A stretch of DNA of 64,000 bases, from the NCBI RefSeq assembly GCF_030348945.1, contig NZ_JAUCEN010000002.1, positions 3,038,001-3,102,000 on the forward strand, given 5' to 3'. The stretch is from Peribacillus sp. ACCC06369. GTDB taxonomy: Bacteria; Bacillota; Bacilli; Bacillales; DSM-1321. The position numbers and the translations under genes were made by a program. Positions 44,104 through 53,461 of the stretch are shown in pieces. Each line of letters opens with the position of its first letter. Position 1 is the first letter of the stretch. The notes beneath the pieces are model-generated. The model made no database searches, was not told where the DNA came from, and saw only the letters and a program-made list of their open reading frames with translations.

Positions 44104-45853
44104 TCGCAGTAGGGATAATGAGCGTCACTTTCGTTCCTTCGTCATGTACACTCTCAATTTGAAATTTTCCTTTTAATTCCTCCATTATCTGAATGCAGGT
44201 CGCTACACCTAGGCCGTTTCCATCTTGTTTAGTGGTATAAAAGGGCATGCCGATATTTTTTAAATTCTCGGGACTGATGCCTTTTCCATCATCTCTGATC
44301 ATCAATTTTACATATTGGGAAACGGCAGTCAGATCCAGTTCAATCTGCCCTCTTGCTTCGATGGCTTCACAAGAATTATTCAGGACATTCAAGAGAACCT
44401 GCCTTAACCGGTTCCTGTCTGAAAAAACAATGACGGATTGTGTCACTCCATTCATTATTCTTACGTGAGAACTCGGATTTGAAGAAGTATATGTATCTAT
44501 CATTTCATCAAGGAAATCCTTTAAATCCATTTTCTCCCATTCCAGTTGATGGGGTTTTGCCAAATCAAGAAGTTGAGTCACGAATACATTCACCCGATCC
44601 ACTTCATGAAGCATGACATCACTATATTTTTCTATTAGTGTTTTATCATGATCCTGACTCTTCAATAGTTGGAAAAAGCCCTTTATTGTCGTCAGCGGGT
44701 TCCTGATTTCATGCGCGACCCCGGCTGCAAGCTGGCCAACATATTTCAATTTTTCCGTACGGACGATTTCCTTCTCACGATCTTCTATCGTTTCCATCAT
44801 TCTTAGAAAGGCAAGATTCAATTTTTCCATTTCCTCGAAGCTTCTTTTATTGGAAAAGACGAATTCCTTTCCTTCAATGAAATCCTCCGTTGCTTCGACA
44901 AGATCTTGAACTGGCCGCACAAGAGTCTTTGTAAGTAAATAGACAGCCAGAATGATAGAAACAAATACGATGCTGTAGATGGTCAGATACCGTGATAAAA
45001 GGTCATTCAAAGGCTGAAACACCTGATTCTTATCTGCACCCACAACAACAAACCACGTATTCTCCGTTTCCGCTATCGTATGGATAGGCTGGATAGAATA
45101 TATTTTTTCCCCATTCTCTGCACTGTACAATTCATCCGATAACGAAGCCTCCATCAGCTTTTCTTTCGTTAATCCAATTTCCTCCAAGGCTGAATCCTGC
45201 ATGATGCCATGTGGGTCTTTTTTCGAAATCATGATACCTTCTTGATTAAGAATGAAAAAGTTCACTGGATATTTATCACTAATGTCATTAGCCTTTTTCT
45301 CCATCATCTCCCAGAGCCCTTCCAATCTGAAAGCTGGAGATACGACACCGATTATTTTTCCTGTATTATCATATACCGGCGCACTTAGAGATATTATGGG
45401 TTCTGAGTAAGCTCGGGTTTTGTATACGTCAGAAAGGAATTCATGACCTTCCATGGCCTCTTTAAACCATATTCTCTTTGCGAGGTTATCCCCGATCATT
45501 TTATTGGAGGTATCCGCAATGACCTTTCCTTCCATATTCAAATGCAAAACACCGTAATAACTTCCTTTTGCATCGATAAACTTTTTTAGTTCAACTGACT
45601 TCTCTTCCTTTGAAGAGCCGGGATTTATGATTACCGAATTTGCACTCATTAACTTCACATCACTGATGCGTTCGTTCAAATAGCTATATGTTTCATTTAC
45701 AATATTCAGTGAACCTGCATTCAAGGCATTTTTAGCTTCCTTTTCCAGCAGGGAGCGCTGTGATCCATAGGATATGATCCCCAATATCAGAACAGGAACA
45801 CTTGCTATAAGTAAAGAATAAAGCAAAATTCGGGTTTGAAGGCTTTTAAGCAT
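44087..45853 (-). CDS. Orphan sensor histidine kinase with Cache-type extracellular domain
   Basis: 588 residues. TM1 near 10-30, a roughly 250-residue extracellular double-Cache-like region (GSYYGVLHLNMEGKVIADTS, AYSEPIISLSAPVYD), TM2 near 290-310, then a linker and kinase core. H box AAGVAHEIRNPLTTIKGFF (His near 377), N box VLLNVLNNSCEAIEARG, G1 RDDGKGISPE and G2 DGNGLGVA. It resembles NtrB/KinB-type kinases. No response regulator is adjacent, so it is orphan; many Bacillus orphan kinases feed the sporulation phosphorelay, which is only a possibility here. Confidence 0.9.
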   Translation of the reverse strand: MLKSLQTRILLYSLLIASVPVLILGIISYGSQRSLLEKEAKNALNAGSLNIVNETYSYLNERISDVKLMSANSVIINPGSSKEEKSVELKKFIDAKGSYYGVLHLNMEGKVIADTSNKMIGDNLAKRIWFKEAMEGHEFLSDVYKTRAYSEPIISLSAPVYDNTGKIIGVVSPAFRLEGLWEMMEKKANDISDKYPVNFFILNQEGIMISKKDPHGIMQDSALEEIGLTKEKLMEASLSDELYSAENGEKIYSIQPIHTIAETENTWFVVVGADKNQVFQPLNDLLSRYLTIYSIVFVSIILAVYLLTKTLVRPVQDLVEATEDFIEGKEFVFSNKRSFEEMEKLNLAFLRMMETIEDREKEIVRTEKLKYVGQLAAGVAHEIRNPLTTIKGFFQLLKSQDHDKTLIEKYSDVMLHEVDRVNVFVTQLLDLAKPHQLEWEKMDLKDFLDEMIDTYTSSNPSSHVRIMNGVTQSVIVFSDRNRLRQVLLNVLNNSCEAIEARGQIELDLTAVSQYVKLMIRDDGKGISPENLKNIGMPFYTTKQDGNGLGVATCIQIMEELKGKFQIESVHDEGTKVTLIIPTANRLIK

Positions 45854-45866
45854 CCTTCCGATCCCC

Positions 45867-46109
45867 CTATTCCTGATCTCCCAATAGGAGTCCTTCTTCT
45901 ATTTGGACATATTGTTCCCACGCTTGATCGAATACTGACATACTTTCGAGATAATCTGCATTCAATTCCAAATAACTGCTCAGTTCATTATAATCAGTCG
46001 ATTGTTTTGGGAAGCCATGATCCTGATAGGCATGATTCGCAAATTTAGTGATTGCATCAATTTCCTTTGGTTGTCGAAATTTCATTAAATATAAATAAAA
46101 TGGTCTCAT
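45867..46109 (-). CDS. yozE: YozE family protein
   Basis: 80 residues. Closely follows B. subtilis YozE: FYLYLMKFRQPKEIDAI, FANHAYQDHGFPKQSTDY, ELSSYLELNADYLESM. A sterile-alpha-motif-like helical fold is reported for this family; function unknown. AGGGGGGC precedes the ATG. It is 13 bases before the kinase gene, so they may be co-transcribed. Confidence 0.9.
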   Translation of the reverse strand: MRPFYLYLMKFRQPKEIDAITKFANHAYQDHGFPKQSTDYNELSSYLELNADYLESMSVFDQAWEQYVQIEEGLLLGDQE

Positions 46110-46112
46110 GGT

Positions 46113-46636
46113 GTCGAGCCCCCCTAAAAATAACTATGATTCCTGCTTTAATATATCGGAAACTTTCTCTTCCGTCCACTTTTTTAAAATAATTTGGTTT
46201 TTTCTTCCTCATTTTATTGAAATCCACCATTTTTCAGCACGAACCGCATTTGATAATAGAATACGGAACTTCAATAAAAATATCGTTCTCATTCCCAAAT
46301 TGATTCAATCCTTTTAAAGGCGGGAAATATTTTTTCACACTTACGTTCTTTATTCTTTAAGTGATCGATCAAATGAATCGAATCGCTACAAGTTTAACCT
46401 AGAGCTTCAATCAAATGCTTGCAAGTACCCTTACCTTATATACACACGAGCATGGTCAGTCATGCCGTATGAAGGGTGGCGGAATTACTCTAACATTCAA
46501 ATACCCGATGGCCTATAATTCTTGTGAATGGGAAAAACCCCCTACATCTAAGATAGAATAGTGATTTACACTGTTCTGCCTAAAATGAGGGGATTCATTC
46601 ATTCATTAATAAATGGAAACGTCATGTACCATTCCG
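46113..46636. other. Intergenic region between yozE and yokU
   Basis: About 520 bases without a convincing gene on either strand. Only very short frames without good ribosome binding sites occur. No strong hairpin, tRNA or repeat was seen. Confidence 0.5.
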
Positions 46637-46912
46637 CTAAAAGTCAAAGTAGTTGCGTTTCAACAGCTTTTTCATGTTCATTAGCTCACTGTACTTCGTT
46701 TGTTTTTCAAGCTGTTTCGAATCAATTAAAAATAGTTGATTTTCAATTCCCTTAACTATTTCATCACTTTGAAAAAGAGCATCGCAATTCTCACAATGAG
46801 ATGAAGGGGTTTCCGTAATTTCCACCGCCCTCGTACCATCCGGCAGTTCCCAATACACCGTCCCCTTTACCGATGTAAGCTTCCCTTTCTCACACCATGG
46901 ACACGTCTCCAT
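46637..46912 (-). CDS. yokU: YokU family zinc-finger protein
   Basis: 91 residues. Two CxxC pairs (CPWCEKG near the start and CENCDALF in the middle) frame VYWELPDGTRAVEI. The C-terminus KLLKRNYFDF is the family signature and matches B. subtilis YokU. The ATG at 46912 follows GGGAGATGAATAGC; an upstream ATG at 46921 overlaps the ribosome binding site and the kamA stop region. It immediately follows kamA, so it is probably part of that transcript. Confidence 0.88.
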   Translation of the reverse strand: METCPWCEKGKLTSVKGTVYWELPDGTRAVEITETPSSHCENCDALFQSDEIVKGIENQLFLIDSKQLEKQTKYSELMNMKKLLKRNYFDF

Positions 46913-46913
46913 G

Positions 46914-48317
46914 CTATTCATCTCCCTTTGGAGTGCTCTTTTTTTGCTGTGCCTGGTATTTCTTTTCTTTCAACAAATCTCTTTTTTCACGTTGGTTTTT
47001 CAATGTAGCATGCTCTGGGTTTGTCACGTAATTTTCCCGTCGATTCATTCGCTTCAGCCCTTCAGGCACTAAATTGAATTGCTTATCGTTCATCAAACCG
47101 GATACACCTATATCTGACCTTTTTTCTTCCATATCGGGATATACCCCTTTGAAATAATCATCTGCAAGGCCAGGTGTATAATGCTCAGGTTCAGGATATG
47201 TGGTTATGACTCCTTCAAAATTGCGCAGCACCGTTTTTGTTGGGGATTGTGAAAGGATATAATTCGGTTGCAGTGTTATTTTCCCTCCCCCACCTGGAGC
47301 ATCGACGACGAAGGTAGGAACAGCATACCCGGATGTATGGCCTCTGAGTCCCTCGATGATTTCAATCCCTTTTGATATGGGAGCCCTGAAATGACCGATG
47401 CCTTCTGACAAATCACACTGATAAATATAGTAAGGTCGCACACGAATCTTAACAAGGTCATGCATTAGCTTTTTCATGATTGCGACACTGTCATTTATCC
47501 CCGCTAAAATAACTGCCTGGTTGCCCACAGGTACACCTGCATCGGCAAGCATCTCACAAGCTTTCTTTGACTCTTCGGTGATTTCTATCGAGGTATTGAA
47601 ATGAGTATTGAGCCAAACCGGATGATATTTTTTTAAGATGGTACATAAATTTTCAGTGATTCTTTGAGGAAAAACAACCGGAGCCCGCGTACCTATCCTG
47701 ATTATTTCAACGTGAGGGATTTCCCTTAAGTTTTTGAGGATATATTCAAGGATCGTGTCATTAATCAATAATCCGTCCCCGCCTGAAATAAGGACGTCCC
47801 TAACCGCCGGTGTGTCACGTATATAACCGATGGCAGCGTCCAATTGTTTTTTTGGCACGCCCATGCCAATTTGCCCTGAAAAGCGTCTTCTCGTACAATA
47901 ACGGCAGTACATCGAGCACTGATTCGTCACCAAAAAAAGGACGCGATCCGGATATCTATGGGTCAGACCCGGTACAGGGGAGTCCTCATCCTCATGAAGG
48001 GGGTCTTCCATGTCATATTTGGTTTTATGCATTTCTTCCGAGATGGGGACCGATTGCATTCTGATTGGACACCTTGGGTCATCTTGATTCATTAGCGAAG
48101 CATAGTATGGGGTGATATTCAAAGGGATGGTTTTAGTGGAGATCCTTACGCCTTCCTCTTCATCCGGAGTCAGGTTTACCACTTTTTTCAAATCATCAAC
48201 GGTTCGGATCGTATTCGTAAGCTGCCACAGCCAGTTGTTCCATTGTTCTTTGGTTACATCTTTCCATAGCTCTATATCTTTCCAATTGCGATCTGGCTTA
48301 TATAAGTCAAATAACAT
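46914..48317 (-). CDS. kamA: Lysine 2,3-aminomutase (radical SAM, PLP)
   Basis: 467 residues. Moves the alpha-amino group of L-lysine to C3, giving L-beta-lysine; needs a 4Fe-4S cluster, SAM and PLP. Radical SAM motif NQCSMYCRYCTRR has cluster cysteines near 133, 137 and 140. GGGGKITLQPNY near 344 carries the PLP lysine. A charged, Lys/Arg-rich C-terminal tail (EKRDLLKEKKYQAQQ) follows. CAGGAGGTATAACC precedes the ATG. A textbook sigma-54 promoter lies about 35 bases upstream. Followed directly by yokU. Confidence 0.96.
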   Translation of the reverse strand: MLFDLYKPDRNWKDIELWKDVTKEQWNNWLWQLTNTIRTVDDLKKVVNLTPDEEEGVRISTKTIPLNITPYYASLMNQDDPRCPIRMQSVPISEEMHKTKYDMEDPLHEDEDSPVPGLTHRYPDRVLFLVTNQCSMYCRYCTRRRFSGQIGMGVPKKQLDAAIGYIRDTPAVRDVLISGGDGLLINDTILEYILKNLREIPHVEIIRIGTRAPVVFPQRITENLCTILKKYHPVWLNTHFNTSIEITEESKKACEMLADAGVPVGNQAVILAGINDSVAIMKKLMHDLVKIRVRPYYIYQCDLSEGIGHFRAPISKGIEIIEGLRGHTSGYAVPTFVVDAPGGGGKITLQPNYILSQSPTKTVLRNFEGVITTYPEPEHYTPGLADDYFKGVYPDMEEKRSDIGVSGLMNDKQFNLVPEGLKRMNRRENYVTNPEHATLKNQREKRDLLKEKKYQAQQKKSTPKGDE

Positions 48318-48352
48318 GGTTATACCTCCTGAGTTATGATAGTAGTATTAAA

Positions 48353-48368
48353 TGCAAGAAGGGTGCCA
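48353..48368 (-). promoter_or_regulatory. Sigma-54 promoter (-24/-12) of kamA
   Basis: On the minus strand the sequence TGGCACCCTTCTTGCA matches the consensus TGGCAC-N5-TTGCA exactly. It sits about 35 bases before the kamA start and next to the gene for a sigma-54 activator. Confidence 0.88.
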
Positions 48369-48389
48369 AAATGACCCAAAAATTCCATT

Positions 48390-48439
48390 GACCATAAAAA
48401 AATCCGGACTGCTGGCTGCTTCCGGATTTTTTTATGGTC
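48390..48439 (-). repeat. 50-base perfect palindrome between kamR and the kamA promoter
   Basis: GACCATAAAAAAATCCGGA and its exact complement, 19 bp each, around a 12-base loop. It has T7/A7 tracts and directly follows kamR, so it can act as a terminator for kamR in both directions. It also lies 22 bases upstream of the kamA -24 box, where an activator site could be. Confidence 0.75.
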
Positions 48440-49823
48440 AAATATGTTTTTTTATTTTATATTGCAAGGTCTGCCTTGGAATCTGCAATAGCTTCGATGC
48501 CTGAAAGACATTTCCGTTTGTCTGATGAAGGGCCTCGGTAATCAATTTTGTTTCCATCTCAATCATGGCCTCACGAAGTGGAAGTATTTTTACTGATGAG
48601 GAATGGGTATGTTTTTTTAAAAACTGTGGCAAGTCTTCAAGGTTCAAAATATCCTTCTCCGTATGGTTCATCATGAATTCTATCGTATGTTTAAGCTCCC
48701 TTACGTTTCCAGGCCAATGATATTCCCGAAAGAAAACCTTTGTCTTCTCTTCAATGCCTTTTATGGAAAGTCCTAATTTACTGTTAAATATTGATATGAA
48801 ATGCTCAGTCAGAAGCTCTATATCATCAGTACGCTCCCTTAACGAAGGCAGCTCGTAGCTCAATACGTTTAATCGGTAAAATAGATCTGGCCTTAGCCTG
48901 TTTTCCGATACGGCCTTTTTAGGATCTATATTCATCGCTGCCATGATCCTGACATCCACCTGTACGCTCTTTGTGCCGCCTATCCTCCTGATGAACCCAT
49001 CTTCAAGCACACGCAGAAGCTTTGCCTGCAAGTCAATCGGCATTGATTGCAATTCATCCAAAAACAAGGTTCCGCCGTTTGCTAATTCAAATAATCCCTG
49101 GCGTTCCACAGCGCCAGTGTAACTTCCTTTAGCCGTACCGAATAGAAGCGATTCCAATAAATTTTCTGGTAAGGCAGCACAATTTTGTGCGATGAATGGT
49201 TCTTTACTGCGGCTGGAATCCTTATGGATGCTTTGAACAAAAAGCTCTTTTCCTACACCGCTTTCCCCATAAACCAATACCGATGAGGATGATCGGGCAG
49301 CCTTTTTCCCTTGTGATATCAAACGCTTAAACCCAGTATCACTGGTCAGGATTTCAGTGAACGAATACAATCCGCCTTTCTGGGACGTTTTCTTTTCAGG
49401 ACTTTTGATTGTCTTGAGCGAGCTTTCAAGGTCAGCTAACCTTTCAGATAATTGCTTCAAACTTGAATAATCCTTAGCAATTTCTATTGCACCAATCATG
49501 AACCCATCTACATATATGGGGAGCGTCGTATTTAGCGTCTCAATGATTCGCCCATGTGCATTTACATATGATTGGCTATAGTTGTAGATCGGTTTTTCAG
49601 ATTTAATCACTCGGAGTAATGTCGATGATTTGTGATTTAAAGAAGGGAAGGCTTCAAGCAACGGTTTCCCAAGCACTTCACTTCTTTTCATTCCATCATG
49701 ATTGGCCGCCACTCCGTTATAAAATATGGTCTGTCCTTTTGGATCTATTACATGAATGCCTTCATCAATTGTCTCTAATATAGCTTCCAGTACTTCACTT
49801 GTATTAAAAAATTCACTTGGCAA
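48438..49823 (-). CDS. kamR: Sigma-54-dependent activator (PAS, AAA+, Fis HTH)
   Basis: 461 residues. N-terminal PAS-like sensor domain (IDEGIHVIDPKGQTIFYNG), a central AAA+ domain with Walker A GESGVGKE, the sigma-54 contact loop GSYTGA instead of GAFTGA, and LFLDELQSM as Walker B. The C-terminal Fis-type helix-turn-helix has FQASKLLQIPRQTLQYKI. RocR-like. It precedes kamA, whose promoter is sigma-54 type, so it is probably the KamR activator described in the B. cereus group. TTG at 49823 is chosen: AGGAGGG is five bases upstream. Confidence 0.88.
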   Translation of the reverse strand: MPSEFFNTSEVLEAILETIDEGIHVIDPKGQTIFYNGVAANHDGMKRSEVLGKPLLEAFPSLNHKSSTLLRVIKSEKPIYNYSQSYVNAHGRIIETLNTTLPIYVDGFMIGAIEIAKDYSSLKQLSERLADLESSLKTIKSPEKKTSQKGGLYSFTEILTSDTGFKRLISQGKKAARSSSSVLVYGESGVGKELFVQSIHKDSSRSKEPFIAQNCAALPENLLESLLFGTAKGSYTGAVERQGLFELANGGTLFLDELQSMPIDLQAKLLRVLEDGFIRRIGGTKSVQVDVRIMAAMNIDPKKAVSENRLRPDLFYRLNVLSYELPSLRERTDDIELLTEHFISIFNSKLGLSIKGIEEKTKVFFREYHWPGNVRELKHTIEFMMNHTEKDILNLEDLPQFLKKHTHSSSVKILPLREAMIEMETKLITEALHQTNGNVFQASKLLQIPRQTLQYKIKKHI

Positions 49824-49905
49824 GATATCCCTCCTCAATTACCCTCTTGCTAGAGTATATGAGGAAATGCCAAAAACTTGTCATGTACCGCCTGAAAATG
49901 AGCAA

Positions 49906-50754
49906 TCATGTAAAATTTTTCACCCAAAGATTCATGTCTTCCAGTTTATCGAAGATGTAACAATTATTGGCCAAACGTCCACGGTACGAGTAACCCTGCT
50001 GGTGCAATGCAGCATTCATACCGAATGAGAGCGACCGGGCAATGGAATAAATACAATAATTGCCATTCGAAATAAGGTAGTCTTCAAGTGAGGAAATCAA
50101 GTGTTTCATCAAACCGTACTGCCGATGTTCCGGCAATGTCGCACAATCAGTGATTTCCGCATTATGGTAAAAGGCATCAATTTCTGCGGAAGCAGCACTG
50201 ATGATCTTGCCTTCATGAACAAAAATATAAAAGACCGTTCCCTTTTCCATGCATTTTTTCACATATAACGGATCATTCATCGGAGTGGGATACACTTCGA
50301 AAACCTTCCCGTACAATTGTGCCAGCTGAACTGCATCGGTAACTTCCGCTTTACGTGCTTGATAGGCAGTCGGCGGATCATCCAGTCCGGATTTAATCGG
50401 GAGACTCTGAACATCGGTGAGGATTTGATCTTCCTTTTCCCATTCCTCACTGTTGCGCCTTTCGTTCTTGTTATATTTTACAAGGAAGAAACAATCGCTT
50501 CCCAAAAAGAATTTATCGATGCTTCCTTCATATAAAAAGCCCTGAGCAATTAATGCCAGAACGTTTTCCTTGCGTGACTTGAAGATGATTTTCTCTGCTG
50601 ATACGCCGTTAGCCACCTTCAGGGATTCCTCTACGCATTCCTGAAAATGACCTAGGTAATCGTCAACCCTTAATCGCTTATTAAAATAGTCGATCGTAAT
50701 ATGTATTGAGCACCTTGGCTTTTGAATTCTTTTTTCAATGATGCCAGCCTCCAT
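49906..50754 (-). CDS. ablB: Beta-lysine N6-acetyltransferase (YodP)
   Basis: 282 residues. The C-terminal GNAT domain (CATLPEHRQYGLMKHLISS, SIARSLSFGMNAALHQQGY) follows a helical N-terminal region that begins RIQKPRCSIHITIDYFNKRL, typical of AblB. The family acetylates beta-lysine made by KamA; in archaea this gives a compatible solute, while in Bacillus the product probably enters degradation by the neighbouring enzymes. The ATG at 50754 follows AAAGGAG; an earlier in-frame ATG is rejected. Confidence 0.85.
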   Translation of the reverse strand: MEAGIIEKRIQKPRCSIHITIDYFNKRLRVDDYLGHFQECVEESLKVANGVSAEKIIFKSRKENVLALIAQGFLYEGSIDKFFLGSDCFFLVKYNKNERRNSEEWEKEDQILTDVQSLPIKSGLDDPPTAYQARKAEVTDAVQLAQLYGKVFEVYPTPMNDPLYVKKCMEKGTVFYIFVHEGKIISAASAEIDAFYHNAEITDCATLPEHRQYGLMKHLISSLEDYLISNGNYCIYSIARSLSFGMNAALHQQGYSYRGRLANNCYIFDKLEDMNLWVKNFT

Positions 50755-50793
50755 TTGTCCCGCTCCTTTCACGTCCATCGAAAATGGTAATAT

Positions 50794-50823
50794 AAGGCCT
50801 GACCCTTTCTAGAATCAGACCTT
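50794..50823 (-). terminator. Hairpin between yodQ and ablB
   Basis: AAGGTCTGA/TCAGGCCTT stem, weak T tract. May be a processing site or partial terminator inside the operon. Confidence 0.5.
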
Positions 50824-50834
50824 GGGAAAAATAA

Positions 50835-52100
50835 TTATTGCTCTTCCACCCCGCACCAATCAATCATGGTCAATGCAATGATTTCTGCAACCTCCATCAT
50901 TTTATCCACTTCTATATATTCGTTTGAATCATGGGCCATTTTCGTTTCCCCTGGTCCAAATACAACTACGGGAGTCGAGCCAACTGATGAAAGGTACCCT
51001 CCATCCGTCGCCCAAGGGGACGCTTCGACAAGCGGTTCTTCCCCCACCACTTTTTCATAGTACCTGCCAATGGTTTTCATTAGCGAATGATCGATTTCGA
51101 GATTGCCAGGCAGCCATCTGGCCCCAAACCATTCTAATTCAATTGGTTTTTCTTTGAACCATGAATCACTCTGGTTTAAAGCATCTATTCGCTGTATCAG
51201 CGATTTTTGTGCCTCTTCCATGGTCTCTGTCGGTGCGATGCCGAATCTGCCTTCAAGAACGGCTGTATCCGGCACGGAAGAAGGCCAGTTTCCGCTTTGA
51301 ATGCTTCCTATGTTGATTGGAATGGGAATGGGTACATTTTTATAGAGTGAATGACGGAGTGACTCATTCCGTTCTTGTTCAAGCATCTTGATTTCTTTCA
51401 TTACACCAACCGCTTTATCAATTGCACTTACTCCTTCATACCTTGTGCCTCCATGTGCAGACTTGCCCTTTATTTTCAGTCGAAACCACATCGAACCTTG
51501 CTGTAAAGGGAATAGTTTCATATTGGTAGGCTCCGGAATGATTGCCCCATCCGCTTCGTACCCTCTGATGACTGCCGCAAGTGTTCCTGCACCGCCGCTT
51601 TCCTCTTCAATCACACTCTGGAAAATCACGTCCCCCTTCAATTGGATTCCAGATTCGACTATCGCTTCGATGGCCAGCAATAAAGAAACATTGCCGCCTT
51701 TCATATCTGTCGTTCCCCTCCCGAACACTTTCCCGTCTTTTAATTTGCCGCTATAGGGTTCATCGTGCCATGCTGCATGATCGCCTTCAGGAACAACATC
51801 AATATGTCCGTTTAAAATAAGGGATTTCCCATTGCCGGTTCCTCTTTTAATAGCCACAAGGTTCGGATTTCCTTTAAAATCCTTGCGATCGCAATAAAAA
51901 TGGGGGTGTTTTCTTAATTGTTCATCCCCAATTTCCCATAGATCTATTTCCAGACCAAGTTGTCTGCACTTCTCGACCACTATGGCTTGTGCACTTCCTT
52001 CTTGCCCCCTTTTGCTCGGTTCCTGGACCAGTTTTTGCAAAAGCTGAACCCCATTTGTCCGATGATCATTCAACCATGTTCTTATTCTTTCCTCATACAT
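50835..52100 (-). CDS. yodQ: M20 family amidohydrolase/peptidase (YodQ)
   Basis: 421 residues, ArgE/DapE-like two-metal deacylase. Metal-binding motifs LNGHIDVVPEG, GRGTTDMKGGN, the EEESGG catalytic glutamate pair, and EPTNM follow the family order; the final histidine is in MAHDSNEYIEVDKM. In this operon it probably removes the acetyl group from an acetylated beta-lysine derivative, which is inference. The ATG at 52100 is chosen because GAGGAG lies seven bases before it. Confidence 0.9.
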   Translation of the reverse strand: MYEERIRTWLNDHRTNGVQLLQKLVQEPSKRGQEGSAQAIVVEKCRQLGLEIDLWEIGDEQLRKHPHFYCDRKDFKGNPNLVAIKRGTGNGKSLILNGHIDVVPEGDHAAWHDEPYSGKLKDGKVFGRGTTDMKGGNVSLLLAIEAIVESGIQLKGDVIFQSVIEEESGGAGTLAAVIRGYEADGAIIPEPTNMKLFPLQQGSMWFRLKIKGKSAHGGTRYEGVSAIDKAVGVMKEIKMLEQERNESLRHSLYKNVPIPIPINIGSIQSGNWPSSVPDTAVLEGRFGIAPTETMEEAQKSLIQRIDALNQSDSWFKEKPIELEWFGARWLPGNLEIDHSLMKTIGRYYEKVVGEEPLVEASPWATDGGYLSSVGSTPVVVFGPGETKMAHDSNEYIEVDKMMEVAEIIALTMIDWCGVEEQ

Positions 52101-52115
52101 ATCCATTCTCCTCTC

Positions 52116-52781
52116 TCATTCTTTTAAAATATGGATGTTTTCAGAGACGGTAAACAAGGCTTCGGTTCGATCCCTGATTTCCTCAATACTGGATGTATCA
52201 AATACATCTGTTAAAAGGAGGCCCTCGGAAGTTACAGAAAACACGCCTAGCTCAGTGATGATCATATGTACGCATTTCTTGGCAGTTAACGGCAACGTAC
52301 ATTTTTTGACTAATTTAGACATGCCCGCTTTATCGGTATGTTCCATTAATACGATGACCTTTTTTGCCTTTGCAGCCAGTTCCATGGCACCACCCATGCC
52401 TGGCACCCTCTTTCCTGGGACAATCCAATTAGCGAGATCCCCCACTTCACTCACTTGAAGGGCTCCTAGAATCGTGATATCCACCCTCCCGCGCCTTATC
52501 ATCCCAAATGCAACCGTACTGTCGCAGTAGGAAGCCCCGGGTCTTATGGTGATCGGTAGTCCCCCGGCATTGCAAAGATGTGCATCTTCCTTTCCCTTTT
52601 CAGGAGAACTGCCAATCCCCACAAGGCCATTTTCAGCATGAAACATAACTTTATGGTCATTCAAAAGATGATTCGGTACAAGCGATGGAATGCCAATTCC
52701 CAAATTGACCAGCATCCCATCGCTTATTTCTGCTGCTGCCCGTTTCGCTATTCGATTTCTATCTTCGGTTCCCAAACCCAT
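52116..52781 (-). CDS. yodR: CoA-transferase subunit B (YodR)
   Basis: 221 residues, beta subunit of a type I 3-oxoacid CoA-transferase. Motif NLGIGIPSLVPNHL, the active-site glutamate in HAENGLVGIG, and GGAMELAAKAKKVIVLMEH are typical. It pairs with YodS. The start is either ATG 52781 or the TTG two codons earlier; the gene overlaps yodS by roughly 35-40 bases, so the two are translationally coupled. Confidence 0.92.
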   Translation of the reverse strand: MGLGTEDRNRIAKRAAAEISDGMLVNLGIGIPSLVPNHLLNDHKVMFHAENGLVGIGSSPEKGKEDAHLCNAGGLPITIRPGASYCDSTVAFGMIRRGRVDITILGALQVSEVGDLANWIVPGKRVPGMGGAMELAAKAKKVIVLMEHTDKAGMSKLVKKCTLPLTAKKCVHMIITELGVFSVTSEGLLLTDVFDTSSIEEIRDRTEALFTVSENIHILKE

Positions 52782-53461
52782 TTCCAATCGACTCCTTTTG
52801 ATGGAATGATATAATCCACAAAGGCACCTGGCACAATGATGCTCTCTGGATCCAAAGAGCCAAGCGGAACGATTTGCATGGCTTCGACGATCGTGATTTG
52901 TCCGGCCGCAGCTACGAGTGGGTTCGTGTTCCTGGCGCTTTTATCAAAGATGAGGTTTCCGTAAGGATCTGCCATTTCTGCGTAAACAATGGCGATATCT
53001 GCTGTTAATGCAGGTTCCACCAGATAATTTTTCTTACCTATCTTTACGGTTTGCTTGCCTTCCCGGACGATATCGGTTTCAATTCCTATATCAGTCAATA
53101 CCCCACCTAATCCCATCCCTCCAGCCCGGATGCGTTCGACAAGTGTACCTTGAGGAGAGAACTCCACTTCGAGTTCCCCATTGTTCATTAATAGTCCTGC
53201 ATTTGGATTGGAACCGATATGGGAAACGATGATTTTTTTTGCACGGCGTTGGGTGACCAGTTTTCCGATTCCAATATCGGGGAAACCTGTATCGTTCCCA
53301 ATCAAGGTTAAATCCTTTATACCTGACTCCAAAATCAGATTGATCAATCCCGGAGGTGTCCCAATACCACCGAATCCCCCATACAAGATGGACTGATTAT
53401 CTTTAAAGAGATGGAGGACATCCTCCAAACGACAAATCTTCTGGAATGTATTTTCCAACAC
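52748..53461 (-). CDS. yodS: CoA-transferase subunit A (YodS)
   Basis: 237 residues, alpha subunit of the CoA-transferase. GGFGGIGTPPGLINL and GNDTGFPDIGIGKLV near the N-terminus, SFSPQG-type loop VEFSPQGTLVERIRAGG, and the NTNPLVAAAGQITIVEA segment. Forms a heteromer with YodR. The likely substrate is a beta-keto acid derived from beta-lysine breakdown. Its start codon overlaps the yodT stop region (shared base 53461). Confidence 0.92.
   Translation of the reverse strand: MLENTFQKICRLEDVLHLFKDNQSILYGGFGGIGTPPGLINLILESGIKDLTLIGNDTGFPDIGIGKLVTQRRAKKIIVSHIGSNPNAGLLMNNGELEVEFSPQGTLVERIRAGGMGLGGVLTDIGIETDIVREGKQTVKIGKKNYLVEPALTADIAIVYAEMADPYGNLIFDKSARNTNPLVAAAGQITIVEAMQIVPLGSLDPESIIVPGAFVDYIIPSKGVDWKWVWEPKIEIE

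Noticed and set aside
43959-44162. Plus frame with GGAGG before MEMRGHFTHLDK
   Set aside because: Ribosome site is good, but the second half is antisense to the kinase gene and the sequence shows no known family; not enough to call.
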